Of a stretch of DNA of 64,000 nt, positions 55,164 to 63,529 are shown piece by piece (positions within the stretch are counted from its first letter, which is position 1; each line of letters opens with the position of its first letter). Origin of the DNA: Nitrospiraceae bacterium (lineage in GTDB: Bacteria; Nitrospirota; Nitrospiria; Nitrospirales; UBA8639). The stretch is from contig JACKFF010000008.1 of the NCBI GenBank assembly GCA_020632595.1, positions 124,001 to 188,000 on the forward strand, read 5' to 3'. A program made the translations under genes and the position numbers. Under the pieces are notes generated by a model. That model was not told the origin of the DNA. It searched no databases and saw only the letters and a list, made by a program, of their open reading frames with translations.

Positions 55164-56500
55164 CAGGCGGGTTCCGCCTCCTTCCGTGGGGAAGTCATCT
55201 CAAACTGTTCGGGAGTAGCTAAGACATGTCGCCACATCAACCAGATCACGATACAGGCCAGGAACACATACAACACGCCAAAAATGATCAGGGGAATGAT
55301 CAATCCCGGCATGGGTGTGACGGCGTTTGCGGTTTTCAGATATCCTACAATGACCCAGGGTTGCCGCCCCACTTCCGTGGCTACCCAACCGGCTTCGATC
55401 GCCAAAAAGCCTAAGGGGGTTGCCAACACCATCGCTTGGAGGAATCGTCGGCATTGATAGAGCGTGTTCTTCTTGTACATAAGCCAGAAGCCCCAGAGAG
55501 CCAGGCCCATCATCAAAAATCCGATGAAGACCATGAGTTGAAACGCCGTCCTGGTTATGCCGATGGGGGGCCAGTTTTCCTTGGGAAAATCCTTGAGACC
55601 CACCACCTGACCATTGGGGTCAGACGTGACCAGTAAACTTAAGGCATAAGGGATTTCCAGCACATAGTCGAATATTTCTCTTTCTGCATCCCAAACGCCG
55701 CCGATGCGAAACGGCGCGGCCTGTTGCGTCTCGACCTGGGCTTCAAATACCGCCAATTTTAAGGGTTGGAATTCCGCCACCCGTTTGGCGAGGAAATCTC
55801 CGCTGAGCGGTTGAAGGATGGCGCTGATTCCACCGATGACCAAGGCAATTTGTAGAGCCGATTGATGAAACGCATTGCCGGGTTGGCGGAGAAGCAGGAA
55901 GGCATGAATGCCGGCCACCGCAAAACCGGCAGCCGCAAATGCGGCAAGGATCATGTGGGGGGCCTGTAATAAACCCGAGGGATTGAAGAGGGCCGCCACG
56001 GGATCGATATTGGCCGGAATGCCGCCATGCATCATAAATCCTCTGGGGGTATTCATCCACCCGTTCGCCATGACCACAACGACCCCGGATGTGATTCCAC
56101 TCAACGCCACCACGCCTCCCGCTGTGAGGTGTGCAACCGGGCTCACCTTCTGCCATCCATAGAGATAGATCCCGAGGAAAATAGCTTCTGTAAAAAACGC
56201 AAACCCTTCGATGGCAAAGGCCGGTCCGATGATGGGACCTGCCCATTCCATAAACCGGGGCCAGAGTAGACCCAATTGGAACGACAATACGGTTCCGGTG
56301 ACGGCTCCAACAGCGAAAAAAATGGCCGTTCCTTTGGCCCAGCGTTTGGCAATGGTCAGGTACACGGCTTTCCCTGTTTTCAGCCAGCGCCATTCGGCCA
56401 CCACCATCAGAAGAGGCATGGCCATGCCCACAACCGCAAAAATGATATGAAACCCTAGTGACATGGCCATTAGGGATCTGGCGGCGATTAAGTCACTCAT
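55163..56500 (-). CDS. cydA: cytochrome bd oxidase subunit I
   Basis: Haem-bearing subunit, 445 residues. Visible features are the haem b595 ligand region MAMSLGFHIIFAVVGMAMPL, the GRQPW region near the end (VGRQPWVIVGYL), and a helix with AGIHAFLLLR carrying a likely haem b558 His. It is shorter than E. coli CydA (522), consistent with a short Q-loop CioA-type oxidase, which is often cyanide tolerant. Ribosome site weak (GGAG 12 bases upstream). It lies 196 bases after the copper oxidase gene. Confidence 0.9.
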   Translation of the reverse strand: MSDLIAARSLMAMSLGFHIIFAVVGMAMPLLMVVAEWRWLKTGKAVYLTIAKRWAKGTAIFFAVGAVTGTVLSFQLGLLWPRFMEWAGPIIGPAFAIEGFAFFTEAIFLGIYLYGWQKVSPVAHLTAGGVVALSGITSGVVVVMANGWMNTPRGFMMHGGIPANIDPVAALFNPSGLLQAPHMILAAFAAAGFAVAGIHAFLLLRQPGNAFHQSALQIALVIGGISAILQPLSGDFLAKRVAEFQPLKLAVFEAQVETQQAAPFRIGGVWDAEREIFDYVLEIPYALSLLVTSDPNGQVVGLKDFPKENWPPIGITRTAFQLMVFIGFLMMGLALWGFWLMYKKNTLYQCRRFLQAMVLATPLGFLAIEAGWVATEVGRQPWVIVGYLKTANAVTPMPGLIIPLIIFGVLYVFLACIVIWLMWRHVLATPEQFEMTSPRKEAEPA

Positions 56501-56696
56501 TTAACGAATATACTCCAAAGGGTGAGGTGAGGTCTCCTCCATGAGCCCAGGTCTTTTGCTTTGGTGTCCAAAATGTCAATTGTTTTCTGGACGGGTCCTT
56601 GAGCCCCAATGTGTATAAACGGTTCCTTACCCGTAGGAACGAGGACCGAAGTGAAGCGGAGCCAATCAACTTTTTCCCCCGAGGACTTGTGCACAC

Positions 56697-57977
56697 TCAG
56701 GGCGGTGGGGCCGGCTTGAGTGTTTTCAAATAGGCTTGGACGTCGGCAATCTGCTGGGACGTTAAGCGATCTTCCCACGCCGGCATATTCCCGCGTCCCT
56801 TTAAAATCGTCGTCCAAAACATGTCATTATTCTGGAGGATCGGATTCTGCTGTAGTGCCGGACCATATTCACCTTTGGCCAGCGCCCCGTGGCAGGCCTT
56901 GCAGTTTTTGTCGTACACGTCATACCCCTGGTCGGCTAGCCCGGATGGAAATTCCCTGTCCTGATAGTCGAGGATGGAGGCCATCTGAGAATTCTGCGAA
57001 ACACCGGATTGGTCATCTTGTACACGTTGGTTACCAGCCGGTTGTGTGGAAGAGATTTCCGATTCCCCGGAGACCTTCAGCAGGGTCAGCATTCCACGAG
57101 GATACTTTCGATCGTCAGCCACATGGGGTACCACATGGCAGTGAAATAACCAGGTCCCTGCATGGTTAGTGACAAACTCGACGACTTTAATTTCCGCAGG
57201 TCCGATGGAGAGCACTCCGTTGGGATTGTCCCATCCGGGAATCCGAGGATTTCCGGCATTCACCTCTTCCCATTTATGACCATGAAGGTGCGGAGTATGA
57301 AATTCGAATCCGATATTGGCGAGGATCATACGAACCCGGTCACCCGAACGGGCTTTGAATGGGATATAACCAGGGGCAGAACGGCTATTGATCGTATGGG
57401 TATCGTAGTGGCCATCATCATTTGTGTCCCACTCGTCCCAAAATGTGACAAATTCCTGATCGACTTGAGGCCAGGTAGGATCTTCGACGACAAATAACCC
57501 ATACATGCCATGATCCATATGGTTCGCTGTGTCGAAATGGCAATGATAGAGATAATAACCGGGATCTTCAGCCATCCATTCATACGTGTAGGATTCGCCG
57601 GGCATCTGGAGTTGCTCCCGTCCCATGGTTCGTTGACCATTTCCGTCCATATTAAACGGATGCACACCATGGAAATGCATAGTGTGAGGAAGTTGATGCG
57701 TGTTGGTGAAATGGACCTTGACCAGGTCGCCTTTGTTGACACGAATGACCGGACCGGGAACTGAAGGCTTTTCTCCTTCTAGGGCATAAGCCCAAACTGT
57801 CGCTTCCTTCTTGGGATCCTCTAGTAACGTAAGAGTCATTTCTTCGACTGTGATGGAAAATTCTTTGACGGGTATTTCTTTGGCGTAAATGATACGATCG
57901 TAAATTCCCGAAAACATGATCGAAAGAGTTATACCCACAATAAAAAGTTTAGGCGGTTCAAACAATTGTTTTTTCAC
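56697..57977 (-). CDS. two-domain multicopper oxidase fused to cytochrome c
   Basis: Exported redox protein of 426 residues, GTG start with GGGAGG upstream. A signal or anchor (LFIVGITLSIMFSGIYDRII) precedes two cupredoxin domains. Domain 1 has TMHFHGVHP and YLYHCHFDTANHMDHGMYG; domain 2 has TPHLHGHKW and WLFHCHVVPH...RGM. Both carry the HCH and Met pattern of a type 1 copper site, as in type A two-domain oxidases, beside the interdomain trinuclear site. After a Ser/Gln-rich linker a class I cytochrome c follows (NCKACHG about residue 357, axial Met in GNMPAW). It starts 30 bases after the cfa gene ends. It may oxidise a metal, a lipid product or a periplasmic reductant. Confidence 0.85.
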   Translation of the reverse strand: MKKQLFEPPKLFIVGITLSIMFSGIYDRIIYAKEIPVKEFSITVEEMTLTLLEDPKKEATVWAYALEGEKPSVPGPVIRVNKGDLVKVHFTNTHQLPHTMHFHGVHPFNMDGNGQRTMGREQLQMPGESYTYEWMAEDPGYYLYHCHFDTANHMDHGMYGLFVVEDPTWPQVDQEFVTFWDEWDTNDDGHYDTHTINSRSAPGYIPFKARSGDRVRMILANIGFEFHTPHLHGHKWEEVNAGNPRIPGWDNPNGVLSIGPAEIKVVEFVTNHAGTWLFHCHVVPHVADDRKYPRGMLTLLKVSGESEISSTQPAGNQRVQDDQSGVSQNSQMASILDYQDREFPSGLADQGYDVYDKNCKACHGALAKGEYGPALQQNPILQNNDMFWTTILKGRGNMPAWEDRLTSQQIADVQAYLKTLKPAPPP

Positions 57978-58007
57978 GGTGTCCTCCCATTGGACTCGGT
58001 GGATTTT

Positions 58008-59297
58008 TCACGCGACCTGAATGCAAGGAATCGGCGCTCGACGATTTCCCGGTTTTGCCAGTAGCATCTGCACGTTACTGATAACGCGTTCCGTAAATCC
58101 CCCCTCGCAATAACAAAAATAGAATTCCCACATCCGGAAAAATTCCTCGGAGTAGCCCAGTCTGAGAATTTTCTTCCGGTTCCGGTACAGATTGTCGCGC
58201 CAGGCTTTCAGTGTCGTGACATAATGAGGCCCGATATCCTCAAGATGAAAGAGCCGCAGATCACTGGCTCGTGCGATAGACCCGCTCATGGCGGTGATGG
58301 AGGGAATACAGCTTCCCGGAAAAATGTACCGTTGGATGAAATCCACCGATCGTTTGGCGGCTTCGTATCGCTGATCGGCGATCGTGATGGCCTGCAACAC
58401 CATCATCCCCTCAGGTTTCAAAAGCCGGCTGCATGCGCTAAAATAGGCATCGAAATACTGGTATCCCACCGCTTCGATCATTTCTAATGAAACCAGTTTG
58501 TCGTATTGTCCTGTGAGGTCCCGATAATCCTCGCATAGCACGGTGATGCGGTCATTCAAATTGGCTGCAGCCACCCGCTCACAGGCCAGATGGTATTGTT
58601 GTTGTGATATGGTGGTGGTCGTCACCTGACAGCCATAGCGGGTAGCCGCATGCAGAGCAAACCCGCCCCACCCGGTTCCAATCTCAAGAAGGTGATCGGT
58701 GGATTTTAATTCCAGTTTACGACAAATGTGGTCCAGGCGAGCCACCTGGGCCTCATGAAGCGTCATGGACGAATCCGGAAAGATGGCGCTGGAGTACATC
58801 AGGCTTTCATCAAGAAACAGGGCAAAGAACTCATTGCCGACATCATAGTGGGCTGAAATGTTCCGTCGGCTTCCTTTGGCCGTGTTCCGGTTCAGTCGGT
58901 GGAGGAATTTCTGGATGGGGATGGTGAACCAGGCCCATCTGCCATCCATGCCGTCCAGCAGTTCCCGATTGCATAAGAAAATGCGTATCAGGTCCGGAAG
59001 ATTATCGATCTGCCAATAGCCTGCCATAAAGGCCTCTCCGGCCCCGATGGATCCACCAAACGCCGTATCAGTGTAGAATCGGGGATTGGTGACCGTGACG
59101 GTGACTCTCAGCGGGCATTGCGCCGTGACCCGGCCGAATCGTTGTTGAGTGTCTCCATCATGCAGTGTAATTTCCCCGTTGGTTATCCGGCTGAGCCGAC
59201 TGAGGAGCGCGCGCCTGGCGAATGTCTCCAGAAATCTGGGTTTGGGAGTGGTGCCCGCCGAGATGGTTGACGGGATTGATAGGGATTTTGACGTCAT
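58008..59297 (-). CDS. cfa: cyclopropane-fatty-acyl-phospholipid synthase family protein
   Basis: SAM-dependent enzyme acting on double bonds of membrane phospholipid acyl chains, 429 residues. Segments typical of the family are AFGGSIGAGEAFMAGYW, ISAHYDVGNEFFALFLDESLMYSSAIF, LLEIGTGWGGFALHA (SAM motif I, about residue 205), SLEMIEAVGYQYFDAYF, QRYIFPGSCIPS and the C-terminal RMWEFYFCYCEGGF. It overlaps the DUF1365 gene by four bases. With the FAD protein and DUF1365 it forms the common three-gene set tied to unusual methylated or cyclopropane lipids; whether it makes cyclopropane or methyl-branched products is open. Confidence 0.9.
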   Translation of the reverse strand: MTSKSLSIPSTISAGTTPKPRFLETFARRALLSRLSRITNGEITLHDGDTQQRFGRVTAQCPLRVTVTVTNPRFYTDTAFGGSIGAGEAFMAGYWQIDNLPDLIRIFLCNRELLDGMDGRWAWFTIPIQKFLHRLNRNTAKGSRRNISAHYDVGNEFFALFLDESLMYSSAIFPDSSMTLHEAQVARLDHICRKLELKSTDHLLEIGTGWGGFALHAATRYGCQVTTTTISQQQYHLACERVAAANLNDRITVLCEDYRDLTGQYDKLVSLEMIEAVGYQYFDAYFSACSRLLKPEGMMVLQAITIADQRYEAAKRSVDFIQRYIFPGSCIPSITAMSGSIARASDLRLFHLEDIGPHYVTTLKAWRDNLYRNRKKILRLGYSEEFFRMWEFYFCYCEGGFTERVISNVQMLLAKPGNRRAPIPCIQVA

Positions 59298-60088
59298 AGG
59301 CTGTCTGCCGATCTGGCTCCTCCTTGTGGGTTTTGAACAATTTTTGAGGGGTGAGTAAAGATTGGCACGCGTTTAAGAAAAAGTTTCAAGGCCTGCCAAT
59401 AAATCGCGCCCAGCACCTTCATGGGCATGAGGGGATAGCCGGCCAATTCGCGGGCGCAGCTCATCCCGTTGATGGGTTCACGCTCCAATATCAGTGTCGC
59501 GTCAAAGATGCTCCGGTTGTGCCGAAAGTTTTGCATATGCACTGATAGGTGCGTGTCCGGAATTCCGAATGTCCAATCATATTGAATGTCCATGGGCATA
59601 AATGGCGAAACATGAAACGCCTTTCCAAACCGGAAACGTAGGTGTTTGGTCTGTGTCAGACTCGAATGGCGTGTAAGGACATAGGCATGCCGTTCGTTCC
59701 ATGGGGTGTTGGTGATTTCCGCCACGATCGTCTCAAGACATTGAGACCGGGCATCGAAGCAGTAATAAAAACTGACCGGGTTGAACGAAAACCCGAAATG
59801 TCGCAGATGCGTAAGGAGTCTGATAGGCCCATCAGGGGTATGTCCGGTTTCTCGCCGGATGTGGTCACGGACAGCTGTCTGCAGAGGAATTCCGGGATTG
59901 CCCAGATAGTCCCTTCGTTGAAATCTGACCGGTGCAGGGCCCTTCGTTGACCAGAACCAACGGCCCTTGAAGACGTTGTCGAGCTCATCGAGATCAAGAT
60001 ACGCATAACACACCGGATAATTGAACGAATGGGCTTTCGGTTCAAACCGCCGATGCCGTATCCGTCCGTGGTAAAGGCAACTCTGCAT
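59294..60088 (-). CDS. DUF1365 family protein
   Basis: 264-residue cytoplasmic protein of the DUF1365 family, almost always next to a cyclopropane synthase-like gene and a FAD oxidoreductase. The usual start is present (SCLYHGRIRHRRFEPKAHSF), then FNPVSFYYCFD and EITNTPWNERHAYVL, and YWQALKLFLKRVP near the end. Because the conserved N-terminus lies inside the upstream gene, the 47-base overlap with that gene is real. Biochemical role unknown; expected to act in the same lipid modification. Confidence 0.86.
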   Translation of the reverse strand: MQSCLYHGRIRHRRFEPKAHSFNYPVCYAYLDLDELDNVFKGRWFWSTKGPAPVRFQRRDYLGNPGIPLQTAVRDHIRRETGHTPDGPIRLLTHLRHFGFSFNPVSFYYCFDARSQCLETIVAEITNTPWNERHAYVLTRHSSLTQTKHLRFRFGKAFHVSPFMPMDIQYDWTFGIPDTHLSVHMQNFRHNRSIFDATLILEREPINGMSCARELAGYPLMPMKVLGAIYWQALKLFLKRVPIFTHPSKIVQNPQGGARSADSL

Positions 60089-61334
60089 GATGCGTGGTCC
60101 TTTTGAAATGTTCCAACGCGTTCAGGGCACTCACGACGCCATCCTCGTGGAAGCCGTATCGCCAGTATGCCCCGCAAAAATATGTCCGGTTCGGGCCGTT
60201 GATCTCTGCCTGCCGCTGTTGCGCGCGGACACTGGGAATGGAAAAAATCGGGTGAGCATAGATCATGCGCTTCAGAATTTTGGCGGGGGAAATGTCCCGG
60301 CTGTTATTCAGGGTGACGCAAAATTGAACGGGGGCGCGAAGGCCCTGCAAAATATTCAGATTGTAGGTCACCGCAACCCGATTTTGTGTGTGAACCGGAA
60401 TATGGTAGTTCCAGGCAGCCCAGGCTTGTCGGCGTGTGGGTAACATACCGGCATCGGTGTGAAGGACCGCCTCATTGTTCTGTGTGGCCATCGGCCCTAA
60501 CACCTCTTCTTCCAGGGCCGTGGCATCGCTTAATAAACGAAGGGCCTGGTTTCCGTGCGTCGCAATGAATACGGTGTCGAAGCGCTCGGAAGATCCCTGC
60601 GCGCTTGTCACGGTCACATAGTCCCTGTTTCGTGTGATGCGTTCTACCGGGGTATTGGTGCGGATACGATCGCGAAAGGAAGCGGTCAGTTTTTTGACGT
60701 AGGTTTGGGAGCCTTTGCGAATGACATACCACGTCGGACGATCATTAATATTCAGCATCCCGTGGTTATGAAAGAACCGGATAAAGAACTGCGCGGGCAT
60801 GGCCCACATCTGTGCAGGATCTGCTGACCAGATGGCCGCTCCCATGGGAATCAAATACCAATCAAGAAATTCTTTCCCGTAACCGGCCTGTTTCAGATAG
60901 TGTCCTAGTGTTGTGTTCATGTCCGGATTGGCGAGGCACTGGGGAGCCTCCCGATTAAAACGGAGAATGTCCCTGATCATTCTATAGAACGATGGCCGGA
61001 GCAAATTCCGCCGTTGAGCAAAAAGGGTATTTAACGTTGTCCCGTTATATTCCAGACCTGAACGATCACATTTGACGCTGAAGCCCATCGAAGAGGCTTG
61101 AGTCGGAACCTCCAGGTCCTTGAGCAGCCTGGTGAAGCAGGGATAGGTTTGGTGATTAAAGACCATAAACCCGCTATCAAGCTGATACCGTTGGCCCTCC
61201 CACGCGATCTCATGCGTGTGGGTATGTCCTCCCACATAATCATTAGCTTCAAAAACCGTGATCCGGTGGTGACGGCTGAGATAATAGGCCGCCACATTTC
61301 CCGCAATACCGGTTCCGATAATGGCAATGTTCAC
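60042..61334 (-). CDS. FAD-dependent amine oxidase-like protein
   Basis: 430-residue flavoprotein. The FAD fold opens at once (IAIIGTGIAGNVAAYYLS), followed by VFEANDYVGGHTHTHEI, SGFMVFNHQTYP, IPMGAAIWSADP and a C-terminal FCGAYWRYGFHEDG that closes the flavin site. GTG start with AGAGGAG upstream. In proteobacterial clusters of this make-up the flavoprotein acts with the CFA-like methylase on acyl chains (for example in furan fatty acid synthesis), possibly as a desaturase. The same role here is inferred. Confidence 0.87.
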   Translation of the reverse strand: MNIAIIGTGIAGNVAAYYLSRHHRITVFEANDYVGGHTHTHEIAWEGQRYQLDSGFMVFNHQTYPCFTRLLKDLEVPTQASSMGFSVKCDRSGLEYNGTTLNTLFAQRRNLLRPSFYRMIRDILRFNREAPQCLANPDMNTTLGHYLKQAGYGKEFLDWYLIPMGAAIWSADPAQMWAMPAQFFIRFFHNHGMLNINDRPTWYVIRKGSQTYVKKLTASFRDRIRTNTPVERITRNRDYVTVTSAQGSSERFDTVFIATHGNQALRLLSDATALEEEVLGPMATQNNEAVLHTDAGMLPTRRQAWAAWNYHIPVHTQNRVAVTYNLNILQGLRAPVQFCVTLNNSRDISPAKILKRMIYAHPIFSIPSVRAQQRQAEINGPNRTYFCGAYWRYGFHEDGVVSALNALEHFKRTTHHAELPLPRTDTASAV

Positions 61335-61480
61335 AGGCGGCTCCTCTGGATTGTCCGATCCAGCCCTGACAGGGGCTTTCCATAGGCGGATGCTCCGGCC
61401 TGAACCGGTGGTACATCAATTCCAAGGCATGGCCGTCGATACAGCCCACAGATTTTTGCCATGTTGTGGATCAGTGTCAT
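61331..61480 (-). CDS. possible 49-residue small ORF before FAD oxidoreductase
   Basis: Small frame beginning MTLIHNMAKICGLYRRPCLG and ending IQRSRL, whose stop overlaps the GTG start of the flavoprotein by four bases. AGG next to the ATG and AAGGA further upstream are weak ribosome signals. Basic, no signal peptide, no family known. It fills the only larger gap in this part of the operon. It may only serve translational coupling. Confidence 0.35.
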   Translation of the reverse strand: MTLIHNMAKICGLYRRPCLGIDVPPVQAGASAYGKPLSGLDRTIQRSRL

Positions 61481-61505
61481 CCTCACGTGTTCCTTTTCAT
61501 GATCA

Positions 61506-62042
61506 TCAATTCTGCCCAGCTTCCCACCGTTGTGGGACCCGTTGAATTTTTGAGAGGTCATACCCTTGGGTGGCAATAATCTTGAGCAGATGTTGATAAT
61601 CCTCCTCAGGCAGCCGGGGAGTTCGGGCCATAATCCAGACGTAGTCCCGTTTGAGGCGGCCGATGATGGTTTGGCTGTAATCCGGATTGACAAACACGAT
61701 TCGGTAGTCGGCTTTGAACGGCCAGAAAAATTGCATGTCCCACACGGCATAGGACTCCTGGTCCACAACAAATCCGGTCGGGCGGTATATCTTCTGTTGA
61801 CCCTCGAATCCGCCCTGGCGAAAGGTAAAAGTGGTGGCGATGGTTCCATCGTCATTGAGTCGGTAGGACTCCACTGCGTTGAACGCCTCCGTCTCAATGA
61901 ACGTTGGAATGTTGGCAATCACATACCAATCTCCCATAAAGCGCTCGAGATCGACCTCACTGGCGGTCTGAATGGGCGGTGGGCTGCTGCACCCTAAGAG
62001 ACTTCCGAGCAGCCCACAGGCTATCAATGATGAGGTGTGCAT
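61506..62042 (-). CDS. blc: bacterial lipocalin (Blc-like) lipoprotein
   Basis: Outer-membrane lipocalin, 178 residues, with lipobox GSLLGCSS (Cys about residue 18). The lipocalin signature DLERFMGDWYVIANIPTF (GxW), then DYRIVFVNPDYSQTIIGR and YVWIMARTPRLPEEDY near the end are typical of Blc. GAGGAAA precedes the ATG. Blc proteins bind fatty acids or lysophospholipids, which fits the surrounding lipid-modifying genes. It begins 12 bases after the DUF6134 gene ends. Confidence 0.88.
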   Translation of the reverse strand: MHTSSLIACGLLGSLLGCSSPPPIQTASEVDLERFMGDWYVIANIPTFIETEAFNAVESYRLNDDGTIATTFTFRQGGFEGQQKIYRPTGFVVDQESYAVWDMQFFWPFKADYRIVFVNPDYSQTIIGRLKRDYVWIMARTPRLPEEDYQHLLKIIATQGYDLSKIQRVPQRWEAGQN

Positions 62043-62054
62043 TTTCCTCTTTCC

Positions 62055-62726
62055 CTACTGAAGTTCATAGCGCAACTTCTTGCCGTCTTTGGTGGTCGAT
62101 TGTAGTCCGACCCACTCGTCGTCCATGGTATACCAGAGATCAATGGTAAACTTGTCACTTATAATACGGTGATGGCGGGTGGGAGTCGGCACTCCACGTA
62201 GTGAGAATGTTTCTTCCGCCACAATCTGAATTTCAACCGGCTGTAGTTCCCCCGTCTGCGAATTGAGCAGGCGACTGCTCTGAAACCAGGCTGGATTCCA
62301 GTAGGCAAAGGTTTTGATGCAACCCTCCAGGGTTTGTTCTCCATCGTGGGTGTGTAAACGCAATTTGCCACCCTTGGAGGTCCCTTCCACAAAAAACGAT
62401 TCACCATTGTCACTCGTTTTGGCCCGAATCTCCTTGAGGCATTCCCCTTCCCAGACTTCAGCATTGGTGTGCCGGTAAGTATAAAACGTGATGAAAAAGT
62501 ACTTCACATCAAATTCGGCCTCCACGTTGATCTGCGTGCGCGTACCTTTCGCGGATACCACAAAGCGCTGAAATCCGATTTCATCATCGTCCAGAAAGAC
62601 CTTAAAGGCATAAGTCTTTTGGTTGGTGTCCTGGGCAGATCTGGCCATACCCATGGAGAAAAGAAAAAAGGTCATGAGTGTCAACCACAGCGGTGCACCT
62701 TCGATCATGTGGAACGTACCAATCAT
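62055..62726 (-). CDS. DUF6134-like exported protein
   Basis: 223 residues with an N-terminal signal (LTLMTFFLFSMGMARSA) and a beta-rich body (YAFKVFLDDDEIGFQRF, FDVKYFFITFYTY, FTIDLWYTMDDEWVGLQ), as in DUF6134 proteins that occur with cfa/DUF1365/lipocalin genes. It overlaps the DUF1295 gene by four bases. Probably periplasmic. Function unknown. Confidence 0.75.
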   Translation of the reverse strand: MIGTFHMIEGAPLWLTLMTFFLFSMGMARSAQDTNQKTYAFKVFLDDDEIGFQRFVVSAKGTRTQINVEAEFDVKYFFITFYTYRHTNAEVWEGECLKEIRAKTSDNGESFFVEGTSKGGKLRLHTHDGEQTLEGCIKTFAYWNPAWFQSSRLLNSQTGELQPVEIQIVAEETFSLRGVPTPTRHHRIISDKFTIDLWYTMDDEWVGLQSTTKDGKKLRYELQ

Positions 62727-63529
62727 GATATTTCCTCCTGATGATCGGCGACGGGGTTCGCTTTTTTCTGAGGCCCTGGAATGAAGGCGTTGGTGCTCGC
62801 GATATATTCACGATAGCCTGGCCGTCGATCCACAATAGTTTCCTCGAGCATCGTCACACCGGAAAATTTCAGCAGTAAAAAAGTTAACAGGATGGGTGAG
62901 AGAATCGACCACCAGGCGCCGGTCGGGATCACGAAGAGAAAGAATCCCCACCAGATCAGGCATTCGCCGAAATAATTAGGGTGGCGTGTATAGCGCCACA
63001 ATCCTTGATTCATCACTTTGCCTCGATTCGCGGGATTCATCTTGAAGCGAGCCAGCTGCCAATCGCCCACCGATTCAAAGACCATCCCGATTATCCACAA
63101 GGCCACGGCCAGAATATCGAAGATGCTGTAGTCAAATGGCACGGTTAAGGCGACCCACAATGGCATGGAGATGATCCAGGCCAACACAGCTTGAAACACA
63201 AAAATGATCCCGAGGCTTTTCAGCGCAAAGTTTGGCTCATACTTGTGACGAATGGCTTGATACCGGGCGTCCTCGGATTCGCCCCAGTTTCTCCAGGTGA
63301 TATACACCGTCAGCCGGAGGGCCCAGAATAGGACGAGAGTGAGCACCAGGGAGGAGCGATTCCAATAGGGCTCAACGCTGCTCGAATAGATCAAGGCAGC
63401 CGCGAAGATCATGACGGCCCACATACTGTCCACGATGCTGACGTCCCGTTTGGCGAGGCTGATCAGCCAGGTGATTCCCGCCAGGACAAGAGTTCCGATC
63501 AGGCCGGAAAGGTAGATGGAGAAGGTCAT
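62723..63529 (-). CDS. DUF1295 (steroid 5-alpha reductase-like) membrane protein
   Basis: 268-residue membrane protein with about six helices. Family marks are DVSIVDSMWAVMIF, RNWGESEDARYQAIR, and the C-terminal NADPH-site pattern LWRYTRHPNYFGECLIWWGFF. It may reduce a double bond in a lipid or isoprenoid using NADPH. It overlaps both neighbours by four bases, so DUF2878, DUF1295 and DUF6134 are one translational unit. Confidence 0.87.
   Translation of the reverse strand: MTFSIYLSGLIGTLVLAGITWLISLAKRDVSIVDSMWAVMIFAAALIYSSSVEPYWNRSSLVLTLVLFWALRLTVYITWRNWGESEDARYQAIRHKYEPNFALKSLGIIFVFQAVLAWIISMPLWVALTVPFDYSIFDILAVALWIIGMVFESVGDWQLARFKMNPANRGKVMNQGLWRYTRHPNYFGECLIWWGFFLFVIPTGAWWSILSPILLTFLLLKFSGVTMLEETIVDRRPGYREYIASTNAFIPGPQKKANPVADHQEEIS

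Noticed and set aside
56497..56817. Open frame across the gap between cydA and the copper oxidase
   Set aside because: It overlaps the cytochrome c end of the copper oxidase in another frame and has no family features.
61481..61918. Long open frame on the minus strand over the lipocalin gene
   Set aside because: It runs in another frame of a clear lipocalin gene with signal peptide and signature; only the part past the lipocalin stop is kept as a possible small ORF.
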